A stretch of 38,651 nt of DNA from contig SXPB01000241.1 of NCBI GenBank assembly GCA_005776475.1, positions 1 to 38,651 on the forward strand. Direction: 5' to 3'. Origin of the DNA: Planctomycetia bacterium (lineage in GTDB: Bacteria > Planctomycetota > UBA1135 > UBA2386). A program made the position numbers and the translations under genes. The notes under the pieces are model-generated. The model searched no databases. It was not told where the DNA came from and saw nothing but the letters and a program-made list of their open reading frames with translations. Below, one piece after another: positions 7,024 through 15,383 of this stretch (positions are counted from its first letter, which is position 1; each line of letters opens with the position of its first letter).

Positions 7024-8723
7024 ACGGAAACCACTCGCAGCACTTCGTCCAGCGTGGTGATGCCTTCGGCAGCCTTGCGCAGACCGTCCTGCAACAGCGG
7101 CATCAGGCCTTCCTGAATGGCCATCTTGCGCAGATCGCCGAGCGTCGGGTTCCGGCTGGTCAGGTCGGCGAAGGCGTCGGTCACCACCAGCAATTCGTAG
7201 ATGCCGATGCGGCCGGAGAAGCCCGCACCCTTGCACGCATCGCAGCCGCGCGGCGCGTAGTACTGGCCTTCCGGCAGTGTGCCGACGCGGCGGCGCACCG
7301 CCGCCGGCGCGTCGATCGGTTGACGGCAGGTGGGGCACAGGCAGCGCACCAGCCGCTGCGAGATCACGCCGCGCAGCGCGGCGCCGATCAGGTACGGCTC
7401 GATGCCCATGTTGATCAGCCGGGTGACCGCGCTGACCGCGTCGTTGGTGTGCAAGGTCGCCAGCACCATGTGACCGGTCAACGACGCCTGCACCGCAATG
7501 GTCGCCGTCTCGCCGTCGCGGATCTCGCCGACCATCAGCACGTCGGGGTCCTGCCGCAGCAGCGAACGCAGTGCGTCGGCGAAGCCGAGGCCGCCCTTCT
7601 GGTTGGCCTGCACCTGGTTGACGCCGCGCAGGTTGTATTCGACCGGATTCTCGACAGTGCAGATGTTCTTGCCGGGCTCGTTGATCTCCTCGAGCGCGGC
7701 GTACAGCGTCGTCGTCTTGCCGCTGCCCGTGGGGCCGGCGACCAGGATGATGCCGTCGGGCCGGTGGATCAGTTCCTGCAGCTGCTGCATGCGCTGATGG
7801 CCGATGCCGAGATGGCCCAGCGTGATGCGCATGGAGCCGCGATCCATGATGCGCAGCACGACCTTCTCGCCCTGCACCGTCGGCAGCGTCGACATGCGCA
7901 CGTCGACGGCGCGGGTGTCGAGCCGGACGCGGAAGCGGCCGTCCTGCGGCTTGCGCCGTTCGCTGATGTCGAGGTCGGCCATCACCTTCAGGCGCGAGAC
8001 GATCGCCGCATGCATGCCGGTCGGCGGCCGCATCAGTTCGCGCAGTTCGCCGTCGATGCGGTGCCGCACCCGCAGCACGTGGTCGTCGGGTTCGATGTGG
8101 ATGTCGCTGGCGCGATCGCCGATGGCGCGGAACAGGATGAAGTTGACGAGGCGCACGACCGGCGACAGGTCGGCGAGCTCCTGCAGGTTGAGGCCGTCGT
8201 CGCCCTTGTCCTCGATGACCTGCACGTCGCCTTCGCTGACTTCGCCGACGACGTCGTCGATCTCGAACGAACTGCCATCGGCTTCCGAGAGGTCGCCCAG
8301 CAAGGAGTGCAGGCAGGCGGCGTCGGTGACGACGAGTTGCACCTCGCAGCCGCTGAGCCGCGCCACTTCGTCGAGCACCCACAGATTGGTCGGATCGTCG
8401 ATGGCAACGGTCAGGGTGCCGTCGACGCGGAACATCGGCAGCACGCGGTTCTGCAGCACGAAGTCGCGTGGCAGAGCGTTCAGCAATTCACGATCGACCA
8501 GCTTGCGCGTGACCTTCAGCCACGGCAGCCGGTGCTGGATCGCCAACGCCTGGCGCATGTGCGTGTCGCTGGCCAGGTTCAGCCGCACCAGCGTGTCGCC
8601 GAGCCGTTCGCCCGGCAGTTTTTCGTCGGGCTGGCAGGCCCGGTGGATGTCGGCGCGCGTGACCCAGCCGTTGGCGAGCAGGATGTCGCCGAGCTTGCCG
8701 GTCATGGTCAACGTTGCGGCCAT
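7020..8723 (-). CDS. gspE: GspE/PilB secretion ATPase
   Basis: A 567-residue hexameric ATPase that powers pseudopilus extension. The N-terminal ~140 residues are a MshEN/T2SSE_N region that binds the membrane platform (and in relatives c-di-GMP, though I do not see the full c-di-GMP motif). The Walker A GPTGSGKTT is at 330-338, the Asp box SDIHIEP at 206-212, and Walker B DVLMVGEIRD at 394-403, followed by the His box TGHMVLATLHTNDA. A zinc-binding cysteine set is present (Cys461, Cys463, Cys466, then Cys494, Cys497), as in GspE and PilB. It overlaps gspF by 4 bases and sits one base after the STAS gene. No retraction ATPase (PilT) is seen, which favours a secretion or assembly-only machine. 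Confidence 0.95.
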   Translation of the reverse strand: MAATLTMTGKLGDILLANGWVTRADIHRACQPDEKLPGERLGDTLVRLNLASDTHMRQALAIQHRLPWLKVTRKLVDRELLNALPRDFVLQNRVLPMFRVDGTLTVAIDDPTNLWVLDEVARLSGCEVQLVVTDAACLHSLLGDLSEADGSSFEIDDVVGEVSEGDVQVIEDKGDDGLNLQELADLSPVVRLVNFILFRAIGDRASDIHIEPDDHVLRVRHRIDGELRELMRPPTGMHAAIVSRLKVMADLDISERRKPQDGRFRVRLDTRAVDVRMSTLPTVQGEKVVLRIMDRGSMRITLGHLGIGHQRMQQLQELIHRPDGIILVAGPTGSGKTTTLYAALEEINEPGKNICTVENPVEYNLRGVNQVQANQKGGLGFADALRSLLRQDPDVLMVGEIRDGETATIAVQASLTGHMVLATLHTNDAVSAVTRLINMGIEPYLIGAALRGVISQRLVRCLCPTCRQPIDAPAAVRRRVGTLPEGQYYAPRGCDACKGAGFSGRIGIYELLVVTDAFADLTSRNPTLGDLRKMAIQEGLMPLLQDGLRKAAEGITTLDEVLRVVSV

Positions 8724-8724
8724 G

Positions 8725-9066
8725 TCACTCCCGCCGCAGGCGACCGATCGCCTGCTCGGTGGACTCGAACACGGCGAAGCGCTTGTCGAGCCGCGTCGCT
8801 TTCAGGATGTCCGCCAGCACCGGGTCGGGCCCGACCAAGGCGATCCGGCCGCCGCCGCCGGTCACTGCGGTGGCGGTGCGCACCAGCGCTTCGAGGCCGG
8901 CCGAGTTGGCCTGCTTGGCCTTCTGCAGGTTGACCAGGAAGCGGCGCTTGCCGGTATGCAGGGCCTCGCTTGCCGCTTTGTGCAGTTCGCCGCCCAGCCC
9001 CGAGTCGATGGCGCCATCGACCACGAGTGTCAGCAGGTTGCCGTCTTCGCGCGAGGTCAGCGGCAC
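8725..9066 (-). CDS. STAS-domain protein (anti-sigma-antagonist type)
   Basis: A 113-residue single STAS domain, the SpoIIAA/RsbV fold used in partner-switching. The expected phospho-acceptor region appears as ANSAGLEAL, with Ser55 at the canonical position, preceded by the hydrophobic strand FLVNLQ. The start is a GTG (9066-9064), one base after the receiver gene's stop, and the stop is one base before gspE. In known systems an unphosphorylated STAS protein captures a serine-kinase anti-sigma factor; neither an RsbW-type kinase nor a PP2C phosphatase is present here. Its place between a receiver and the secretion ATPase suggests it relays a signal to the machine or its expression. The family call is good; the partner is unknown. 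Confidence 0.82.
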   Translation of the reverse strand: MPLTSREDGNLLTLVVDGAIDSGLGGELHKAASEALHTGKRRFLVNLQKAKQANSAGLEALVRTATAVTGGGGRIALVGPDPVLADILKATRLDKRFAVFESTEQAIGRLRRE

Positions 9067-9067
9067 G

Positions 9068-9439
9068 TCACGCTCCCGCCAGCAGCGCAGCCACGTTGGC
9101 GACGACGTCGCGTGGGCTGAAGGGCTTGGTGAGGAAGCTGTGCCTGCCGATCACCGGTTTCACGTCGGCCGGCAGGTCGAAGTTCTGCGCGGTCAGGAAC
9201 AGGATCGGCACCTTTTTCGTCGCCTCGGCAGTATGCAGCGTGCGGGCTGCGGTGTAGCCGTCCATGCGCGGCATGCCGACGTCCATGATGATCAGGTCGG
9301 CGGTGGCCTTGCGGAAGTAGTCGACCGCTTCGATGCCGTCGGTCGCCTCGCTGACCACATAGCCTGCGGTCTTGAGCTTGAGCGCCAGTGCGAAGCGGAT
9401 GCCCGAGTCGTCGTCGACGAGGAGGATGTGCTTGTTCAT
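9068..9439 (-). CDS. Single-domain response regulator (receiver)
   Basis: A 123-residue CheY-like receiver with no output domain. The conserved residues are all present: the acidic pocket DDD at 9-11, phospho-acceptor Asp53 in IIMDVGMP, Thr83, and Lys105 in LTKPF. It starts 3 bases after the stop of the histidine kinase at 9443-10804, which is therefore its likely cognate kinase, and ends one base before the STAS gene. Lacking a DNA-binding or enzymatic domain, it must act through protein contacts, plausibly with the STAS protein or the secretion ATPase. Alternatively it is a relay between the two kinases of the operon. Confidence 0.92.
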   Translation of the reverse strand: MNKHILLVDDDSGIRFALALKLKTAGYVVSEATDGIEAVDYFRKATADLIIMDVGMPRMDGYTAARTLHTAEATKKVPILFLTAQNFDLPADVKPVIGRHSFLTKPFSPRDVVANVAALLAGA

Positions 9440-9442
9440 GGA

Positions 9443-10804
9443 TCACGCATTGGCGCCATCGACCGCGATCAACTCCGCTGCGCCGGCCTCGTCCTGGTCG
9501 GCGGCCGAAGCTGGGAGATAGACGCGGAACTCGCTGCCGACGCCGAGCTCCGAAGAGAGCTCGATGCGGCCGCGGTGCCGTTCGACGATGTAGCGCGCCA
9601 TCGGCAGGCCAAGGCCGGTGCCTGGAATGGTGGATTGCTGGGCGCTCTGCGCGCGGAAGAACTTCTCGAACACGCGCGGCAGGTCCTCGGCGGCGATGCC
9701 GATGCCGGAGTCGCGCACGCGGGTGACGAGTTCCTGGCCTTCGAGTCGCGCCGTCAACGAAACCTCGCCGCCGTCCTTGGTGTACTTGATGGCGTTGCCG
9801 ACGACGTTGACCAGCGCCTGGCGCAGCAGCCGCGGGTCGCCGACGAGATCGCCGAGGTAGTCGCTGACCGTCCACTTCAAGATGATCTGCTTGCGGTCGG
9901 CGAGCGACTGGTGCATCGCCTGCAGCCCGGTCAACAGTTCGCGCATGTTGATCGTGTCGCGCTTGAACTCGGTGATGCTCGATTCGATGCGAGCCAGGTC
10001 GAGCAGCTCGGCGACCATCTGCGACAAGCGCACCGATTCTTCGTAGGAGACGCGGATCAGCTTCTCGCGATCTTCGGCGGGGATCCCGTCGGGTTCGGCC
10101 GCCAGCTCGAGCGATGCCTGGATCGCGGTCAGTGGCGTCTTCAGTTCGTGCGAGATGCTGTAGATGAACTCGGACTTGGCGCGCGCCGCCCTTTCTTCGG
10201 CGGTCCAATCCTCGAGCACGACGACCTGGGCGCCCTTGCTGCCCGCCACCTTCGCCTCGGCGATGGCGCGGATCAGGTAGACCTGGGTGTGCTCGTCGTC
10301 GGTGCACTCGATGCGGCAGGTCTTGACCGAACGGGCGAGGTCGGCGGCCAGCACCGAACGTACGCCTTCGACGACTTCGTAGCGGGCGCCCGCCTGCGTC
10401 AGCGTCGCTTCGTTTTCGGTGAGCTGGAGTACCGTCCTGGCGATCGTGTTGGCGAACAGGACGCGTTCGGTGGCGTCGACGACCATGACGCCATCCTGCA
10501 AGTTGCCGAGCACGGCGTCGCACAGTGTCAGCCGCTGTTCGGCGGCCGCAGCGCGCAATTGAAGGTGCTGGGTCCGCTGCACGATTTCGTGGTGCGCCGT
10601 CGCTTGGTCGAGCAGCGCTTTGTCGCCGTCGGGGCCGGGGGCCGGGGTCAGGTCGGGGTCGCCACCGAGCTGTTGCCACAATTCCGGATCGACGCTGCGG
10701 GCTCGCCGGCGCATGCGCCCGAGCAGGGTGCCGCAAACGAGCCCCAACGCCAGCAGCGCCAGCGGCCAGGGTGTCGACGTGAGTTCATGCCAGAGAGCGA
10801 TCAT
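9443..10804 (-). CDS. Membrane-anchored PAS sensor histidine kinase
   Basis: A 453-residue kinase with one N-terminal membrane helix (about 14-29), a short linker, a PAS domain (about 95-200), HisKA (about 210-275) and HATPase_c (about 325-430). The H-box SISHELKTPL carries His219 followed by the normal Glu. The N-box NVVGNAIKYT (Asn337), G1 DSGIGI (365-370) and G2 GTGLGL (395-400) are canonical, so it should be catalytically active. There is almost no periplasmic part, so the signal is likely intramembrane or cytoplasmic via PAS. It is translationally coupled (ATGA) to the TPR lipoprotein gene upstream and followed 3 bases later by a receiver gene, forming a conventional two-component pair inside the secretion operon. 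Confidence 0.92.
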   Translation of the reverse strand: MIALWHELTSTPWPLALLALGLVCGTLLGRMRRRARSVDPELWQQLGGDPDLTPAPGPDGDKALLDQATAHHEIVQRTQHLQLRAAAAEQRLTLCDAVLGNLQDGVMVVDATERVLFANTIARTVLQLTENEATLTQAGARYEVVEGVRSVLAADLARSVKTCRIECTDDEHTQVYLIRAIAEAKVAGSKGAQVVVLEDWTAEERAARAKSEFIYSISHELKTPLTAIQASLELAAEPDGIPAEDREKLIRVSYEESVRLSQMVAELLDLARIESSITEFKRDTINMRELLTGLQAMHQSLADRKQIILKWTVSDYLGDLVGDPRLLRQALVNVVGNAIKYTKDGGEVSLTARLEGQELVTRVRDSGIGIAAEDLPRVFEKFFRAQSAQQSTIPGTGLGLPMARYIVERHRGRIELSSELGVGSEFRVYLPASAADQDEAGAAELIAVDGANA

Positions 10805-12018
10805 CGGCGCTCCTGTTCCGGGCTTTGGCGCAGCTCCGGGTGACGGCGTTCCAGTTCGGCGACGAGGGCTTTGCCCCCCGCGGTCGAGTTGGCAAGTGCG
10901 GTGTGGCGCCGGGCCCGTTCGAAGTCGCCGCTGGCGGCCAGCGCCGCGGCGAGCAGCGCCTGGTTGACGGCGTCGGTGGGTTGCCAGCGCAGCGCGTTCT
11001 CGAAGCAGCGCACTGCCGCATGCGGCTGACCGGCGGCGAGGTGCAGGCGGCCGAGCCCCGCGTGGGCCCGTACTTCGTCCGGGTTGTCCACCAAGGCCCG
11101 TTCGAACTCGGCGTTGGCCAGGTCGGCCTGGCCCATGCGCACGAGCACTTCGGCGCGCAGCAGGCGCAGGGCGGAGGCGGCACGCGCGGTCGGCAGCGCC
11201 AGGTCGAGTTCGCGCAGCGCCGCCGCATGCTCCGAGCGGCGCAGATGCGCCGTCGCCAGCGCCAGCGCGAGCGACGGATTGTCGGCCCGCGAGCGCGGTG
11301 GCAAGCGGCTGCCGAGGGCCAGGGCCTGTTCCGGCACGTCGGCCAGGACCGACGCCAGCGCGAAACCGGCGGCGGCGCCGGGGTCGTCCGGGGCCTGCGT
11401 CAGCGCGTGCTGGTAGGCGGTGGCGGCGTCACCCCAGCGGCCGTCGGCGGCGAGGCTCGCGCCGTGGTCGATCGTCGTCTCGATCGTGGTCGGGAAGTCG
11501 TGCGCCAGCGTGGTGCGCAGGGTCGCGGCTTCGTCGACGCGGCCGAGCAGCAGCAGCAACCGGTGCAGATCGATGCTGGCGCGCGGGTCCTTCGCATTGG
11601 CGGCGAGCGCGTTGCGGTAGTGGGCTTCGGCATCGGCGGGCCGCTGGCTGGCCTCGGCGATCGCGCCGAGGGTGCACAGTGCCGGCACCGACGCCGGGTC
11701 GAGTTGCAGCAGCTGGCGAGCCGCCGTGGCGGCAGTGTCGTGGTCGCCGCGCACGTAGGCGAGGCGGGCCAGCAGTTCCAAGGTGCGGCGGTCCTTGGGA
11801 TCGAACTGCACTGCCTGCTGCAGCAGGGAGCGAGCCCGGTCGTGGTCCTGCGCCCGCAGGCACTGCATGGCCAGATCCTGGTACATGCGCGATTTGGCCG
11901 AACGCCATTCGCCGGCGTCGAGCGGATCGTTGGGCGCGGAGCGCATCGAGGTGCAACCGCTGAGCAGGGCCAGCGTGAGCCCGGTGAACAACGCCGACCG
12001 CAGCGAGGCGCGCTTCAT
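10801..12018 (-). CDS. TPR-repeat lipoprotein, PilF/pilotin-like candidate
   Basis: A 405-residue lipoprotein. The signal peptide has a lipobox LLSGC with the acylated residue at Cys22. The rest is a long array of tetratricopeptide-like helical pairs (for example motifs around FDPKDRRTLELLARL and DNPDEVRAHAGLGRL). Position directly after the secretin gene (4-base ATGA overlap), lipidation and TPR fold suggest a PilF/PilW-like function helping the secretin insert in the outer membrane, but it is much longer than PilF (~250) and orthology is not shown. The start ATG at 12018 is fixed by overlap with the secretin stop. It is also 4 bases overlapped with the downstream kinase gene. Confidence 0.82.
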   Translation of the reverse strand: MKRASLRSALFTGLTLALLSGCTSMRSAPNDPLDAGEWRSAKSRMYQDLAMQCLRAQDHDRARSLLQQAVQFDPKDRRTLELLARLAYVRGDHDTAATAARQLLQLDPASVPALCTLGAIAEASQRPADAEAHYRNALAANAKDPRASIDLHRLLLLLGRVDEAATLRTTLAHDFPTTIETTIDHGASLAADGRWGDAATAYQHALTQAPDDPGAAAGFALASVLADVPEQALALGSRLPPRSRADNPSLALALATAHLRRSEHAAALRELDLALPTARAASALRLLRAEVLVRMGQADLANAEFERALVDNPDEVRAHAGLGRLHLAAGQPHAAVRCFENALRWQPTDAVNQALLAAALAASGDFERARRHTALANSTAGGKALVAELERRHPELRQSPEQERR

Positions 12019-13685
12019 CGGCGTGCTCCTTGCTTCGTCGGCGCCGGTAGCGCGCGCAACAGCTCGAGTGCCCTGGCGTCGGCGTCGCCGTCGAGGCTCT
12101 CGAGAGCCAGGGACTGCAACAGCTCGTCGCGCAGGACCGCCGCATCGGCCGCCGTCGGATCGAGCGCCAGGGCGCGTTCCACTGCACCCAGGGCCCGATG
12201 CAGTTCGCCCCGCGCCTGCAGCGCCATTGCGTCGGCAGCGAATCGCCCCGCCAGCGCCGGGCGGATGTACGGCGACAGCGAGTCCCAGTGGCTGCGTCGC
12301 ACCGAGGCGAAGCGTTCGCGGGCCTCGTTCGCCTTCTGCTCGGCGCGCACCGGATCGAGGATGTGCGGGGTCAGCAGGATCACCAGTTCGCGTCGCGTCA
12401 CCGCTTCGTTGGTGCGGCCGAACAGCCAGCCGATCAGCGGCAGCGAGCCGAGGATCGGGATCTGGTCGCGCGAGCTGCTGATCGATTCGCCGATCAGGCC
12501 GCCGAGGATCAGCGTCTGGCCGTCGCGCATCAGGATGCGCGTGGTGATCTCGGTGGTGCTCTCCGAGGGCACGCCCGACACCGGATCGATGACACCCGAG
12601 CTGTTCTGCGGATGCACCTCCATGCGGATCCAGCCGTCTTCGCCGACCCAGGGCCGGAACATCAGCTGGGTGCCGGTCTCCAGGAACTCGACGGTCTCGA
12701 TGGTGGAAGTCTGGTTCTGGGTCACTGTCGTGTAGCCCAGGCGTCCACCGACGATGATCTTCGCTTCCTGGCCGTTCAACGCCAGCACGCGGGGATTGCT
12801 GACGATGGTGGCATTGGTGGTGCGTTCGAGGGCGTCGACGAACGCCGCCACGTTGTTCTGCACGAAGCCGAGGGCCAGGCCCTGGCCGGGCGGCGAACCG
12901 GCGAAGCCGAAGGTCTGCCCGCTCACCAGATTGCCGTCGAGCTGGTTGCCGGTGGTGCTGTAGCCGCCGATGCCGGTCAGGTCCGAAGAGGCGCCGATGC
13001 CGTTGAAGTCGATGCCGCCGAGCACGTTCAGGTCGACACCCAGCCGGTTGTCTTCGCCGAGATCGATGCTGAGGATCGTCGCTTCCAGCAACACCTGTGG
13101 CGGTGGGCGATCGAGTTGTTGGAAGGCGCGGGTGAGGCTCTCGAGCACCGAGGCCCGATCGCGCACGACGAGCTGTTGTCGCTGGCCGCTGCCGCCCGGT
13201 GTCGAGCTGCCGCCGGTGCCGCCCGTGCCGCCGCCGCCGGCATCGCTGCTGGCGATCGTGCCGTCGGTGGACAGCAACGGCTGCACCAGCTTGGTTGCCT
13301 CGGCGGTGGTGAGGTGGTTGAGGGTGAACACGCGCGTCGTCGTCAGGTCGATCGACTTCTCGTGCGCGGTCCACTGCTCGGCCGTCATCACCCGCCAGAA
13401 GTTGCCGTGCCGCCACAACTGCAGACCTTGCGTGGCGAGGATCTGCCGCACCGCTTCTTCGAGCGGAACGTCGTAGAGGTTGATGGTGACCTTGCCGGCC
13501 GCCTGGTCGCCGGCGACGAGGCTCAAGCGATGTTGCGTCGCCAGCGCCTGCAGCACGGTTGCGGCACTTTCGTCGCTCACGTTCAGCGTGATCAACGGCG
13601 TCTGTTCCTGGCAGAAGCCATTCGCCGCGGTGAGCACAGCGAGTGCCAGGCAGTGGCAGGTCCTGCGCAATAGGGCACGAATCAT
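12015..13685 (-). CDS. gspD: GspD/PilQ-family secretin with TPR-like C-terminal tail
   Basis: A 556-residue outer-membrane secretin subunit. Order: signal peptide (1-25), N0/STN-like domain (about 31-100), one N1/NolW-type domain interrupted by a Gly/Ser/Thr-rich loop (149-166), then the secretin homology domain (about 195-445) with the IPILGSLPLIGWLFG motif near 409-423 and RRELVILLTPHIL at 431-443. About 110 residues follow the secretin domain and look like helical TPR-type pairs (ARGELHRALGAVERALALDP). This is unusual, since most secretins end in a short S-domain. It has fewer N-domains than classic GspD, closer to PilQ. Its ATG at 13685 overlaps the stop of the GspC/PilP-like gene, and its stop overlaps the lipoprotein gene. 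Confidence 0.94.
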   Translation of the reverse strand: MIRALLRRTCHCLALAVLTAANGFCQEQTPLITLNVSDESAATVLQALATQHRLSLVAGDQAAGKVTINLYDVPLEEAVRQILATQGLQLWRHGNFWRVMTAEQWTAHEKSIDLTTTRVFTLNHLTTAEATKLVQPLLSTDGTIASSDAGGGGTGGTGGSSTPGGSGQRQQLVVRDRASVLESLTRAFQQLDRPPPQVLLEATILSIDLGEDNRLGVDLNVLGGIDFNGIGASSDLTGIGGYSTTGNQLDGNLVSGQTFGFAGSPPGQGLALGFVQNNVAAFVDALERTTNATIVSNPRVLALNGQEAKIIVGGRLGYTTVTQNQTSTIETVEFLETGTQLMFRPWVGEDGWIRMEVHPQNSSGVIDPVSGVPSESTTEITTRILMRDGQTLILGGLIGESISSSRDQIPILGSLPLIGWLFGRTNEAVTRRELVILLTPHILDPVRAEQKANEARERFASVRRSHWDSLSPYIRPALAGRFAADAMALQARGELHRALGAVERALALDPTAADAAVLRDELLQSLALESLDGDADARALELLRALPAPTKQGARR

Positions 13686-14308
13686 CGGGAGCCTCCGAGC
13701 CCGTGGGCGGGCATGTGCACGGTGAAAGTGTTGTTGAAGAGGCGGTAGTCGATGCGGCCGGCTTCGATCGCGACGACGAGGTAGCCGTCGACGACGTCGC
13801 CGACGGCGCGCAGCTTGCCGCGCACGAGGGCCATGGAGTTGCCCCCCGGTGTCAGCAGGATGGCTGATGGCATCAGTCCGGCCGGCGGGGGAGTGCCGGC
13901 GTTGGTCGGTGGGACGACGTCTGTCCCCGGCTGGTCCACCGGTTTCGTCACGGCCGGAGGCGTGTATCCGGGTTCGTGCCAGCGCGGTTCGTACGGCGAC
14001 GTGAGCGCTCGGATCCGCTGGCCGAGTTCGGCGATGCTCGCCGAGGAACCGGCCAGCGCCGCCGTCGATGCGCGGGCCTCCACCAACGGCGCCGCGGCAG
14101 CGGTCGGTGGCGCGGCTGGCGCGGGTGCTGCGGTCGCCGGGCCATTGGCATTCGGGGCTGGCGGCTTGCCCTGCAACAGCGGCAACCACGCGAACACGAG
14201 AATGGGCAACAGCACGACGACGGCCAGCAGCCGCTTGTCGAATCGACGCCGAGGCAATCCGGTCTTGCCGGCCGTTGCCGCTGGAGTTGCCGACGCGGGT
14301 GAGCTCAT
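13682..14308 (-). CDS. GspC/PilP-like inner-membrane to secretin linker
   Basis: A 208-residue bitopic protein with a basic N-terminal tail, one membrane helix (about 27-43), a long Pro/Ala-rich periplasmic linker (about 48-130) and a small C-terminal beta domain. That domain has the pattern expected of the GspC HR/PilP domain: a strand containing AILLTPGG, then GNSMALVRGKLRAVGDVVDG, and a final strand near RLFNNTFTVHMP. Position between pilO and the secretin gene matches both gspC and pilP. The family call rests on context and weak pattern, not on a strong motif. It has 4-base ATGA overlaps on both sides. The likely role is connecting the inner-membrane PilMNO platform to the secretin. Confidence 0.65.
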   Translation of the reverse strand: MSSPASATPAATAGKTGLPRRRFDKRLLAVVVLLPILVFAWLPLLQGKPPAPNANGPATAAPAPAAPPTAAAAPLVEARASTAALAGSSASIAELGQRIRALTSPYEPRWHEPGYTPPAVTKPVDQPGTDVVPPTNAGTPPPAGLMPSAILLTPGGNSMALVRGKLRAVGDVVDGYLVVAIEAGRIDYRLFNNTFTVHMPAHGLGGSR

Positions 14309-14826
14309 TTGGGCTCCTGCCAGATGCGCACCACGGTCATGTCGCCGAGCAGGCGCACGCCGTCGGGACTGCGCTGGGTCGCGATCTCGGTGACGCGGGT
14401 CGGTGGTTCGGAGTTCTCCAGGTCCGCGATCGCGCGGAAGAGCTGCTGCGTGGTGCCAGTGACCATCACGCGAACCCTGGCGTTGGGCAGGCCAAGGGCC
14501 TGGTCGGCAGCCAGGTTGTCGATGCGATCGAGGTGCAGCCCGCTTGCCTGCAGTTGCGTTTGCACGGCGAACAGCAGCTCCGGCTGCTTCGGCGAACGCT
14601 GCAGACGTGGCGTCAGGTCCTGCGTCCACGCGTCGAGTTCGTCGGCGCAGCGTTGCAGCACCGGCGCGTGCGTCGTTTCGGCTTCGATCTGGTCCGCCTT
14701 GCTGTAGGCGGCGGCAAGTTCGGCGTTGTGCCCGGCGATCGCGGCCAATCGCCGATGGCCGAAGCCGGCGTACCAGGCCAGCACGAGTCCCAGCAGCAGC
14801 GCTGACGTCACGACGTTGGCGTTCAT
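14305..14826 (-). CDS. PilO/GspM-like platform protein
   Basis: A 173-residue bitopic inner-membrane protein with an N-terminal membrane helix (about 6-20), a coiled-coil-like stretch (about 25-75) and a ferredoxin-like C-terminal region with the strand VRVMVTGTTQQLFRAIADLE typical of PilO/GspM. It follows the PilN-like gene with an ATGA overlap and is overlapped by the GspC/PilP-like gene. The start at 14826 is chosen because of that overlap and because everything upstream in frame is antisense-like sequence within pilN. In relatives PilN and PilO form a heterodimer linking cytoplasmic PilM to the periplasmic parts. Confidence 0.75.
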   Translation of the reverse strand: MNANVVTSALLLGLVLAWYAGFGHRRLAAIAGHNAELAAAYSKADQIEAETTHAPVLQRCADELDAWTQDLTPRLQRSPKQPELLFAVQTQLQASGLHLDRIDNLAADQALGLPNARVRVMVTGTTQQLFRAIADLENSEPPTRVTEIATQRSPDGVRLLGDMTVVRIWQEPK

Positions 14827-15383
14827 CGTGGTGCCGCCTTCTCCGCGCTGGAGTCGAGATGGAAACCGAGTCCGTCCTGGGTCTGGAACGTGCGGGCGCA
14901 ACGCAGTTCCGGCAGGATCGCTTCCGTGCGCAGCGACGCGAGGAAGGTCTCGAACAGCTCGGGCGTGGCGCAACTCGCGGTCAGGCGCACGGAGCTCGTC
15001 GGCACCGTAGCCCACGGCGTCAGCGAGCAGTTGAGGTCGAGCAACGCGACATCGGCGGGTTGGCTGGCGACGATCGCGTCCAGCGTCTGGATCATGCGCG
15101 GCGCCTGCAGCGGCAGCAGGGTGCGTTCGAGCTGCTCATGTTGCGCTACCAACCTGGCGGCCAGCTGGCGCACCTGCATCACGCGTTGTTCGCTCTGGTC
15201 GGCGTGTGCCTGCGCGTTCGCGGCCATCGCTGCCGCGATGTCGGCGCGGCGGCTGAGCCCGACGTCGGTGACGCACAGGGCGATCAACACCGGGATCGCC
15301 AGGGTCAGGCGTTGCACGCGACGTCGGCGCTTGCGCTCGCGTTCGCGGTACGTCTCCGGCAGGAAATCGACGCGAACGTTCAT
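14823..15383 (-). CDS. PilN/GspL-periplasmic-like platform protein
   Basis: A 186-residue bitopic protein. The cytoplasmic N-terminus carries a short PilM-binding-like segment (VDFLPETYRERERKRRRR, residues 4-21), with NLLP-type sequence appearing here as FLP. This is followed by a membrane helix (about 27-41), a helical periplasmic stalk and a PilN-type C-terminal ferredoxin-like domain (VRLTASCATPELFETFLASL). The start at 15383 overlaps the pilM stop (ATGA). In type IV pilus systems the N-terminal peptide docks in PilM, and PilN pairs with PilO; the gene order here supports this. A longer upstream frame is a shadow of pilM. Confidence 0.8.
   Translation of the reverse strand: MNVRVDFLPETYRERERKRRRRVQRLTLAIPVLIALCVTDVGLSRRADIAAAMAANAQAHADQSEQRVMQVRQLAARLVAQHEQLERTLLPLQAPRMIQTLDAIVASQPADVALLDLNCSLTPWATVPTSSVRLTASCATPELFETFLASLRTEAILPELRCARTFQTQDGLGFHLDSSAEKAAPR

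Noticed and set aside
9057-10736. A 559-codon minus-strand frame across the receiver and kinase genes
   Set aside because: It is in a different frame from the receiver and kinase, which have full motifs; the sequence is Arg/Pro-rich noise.
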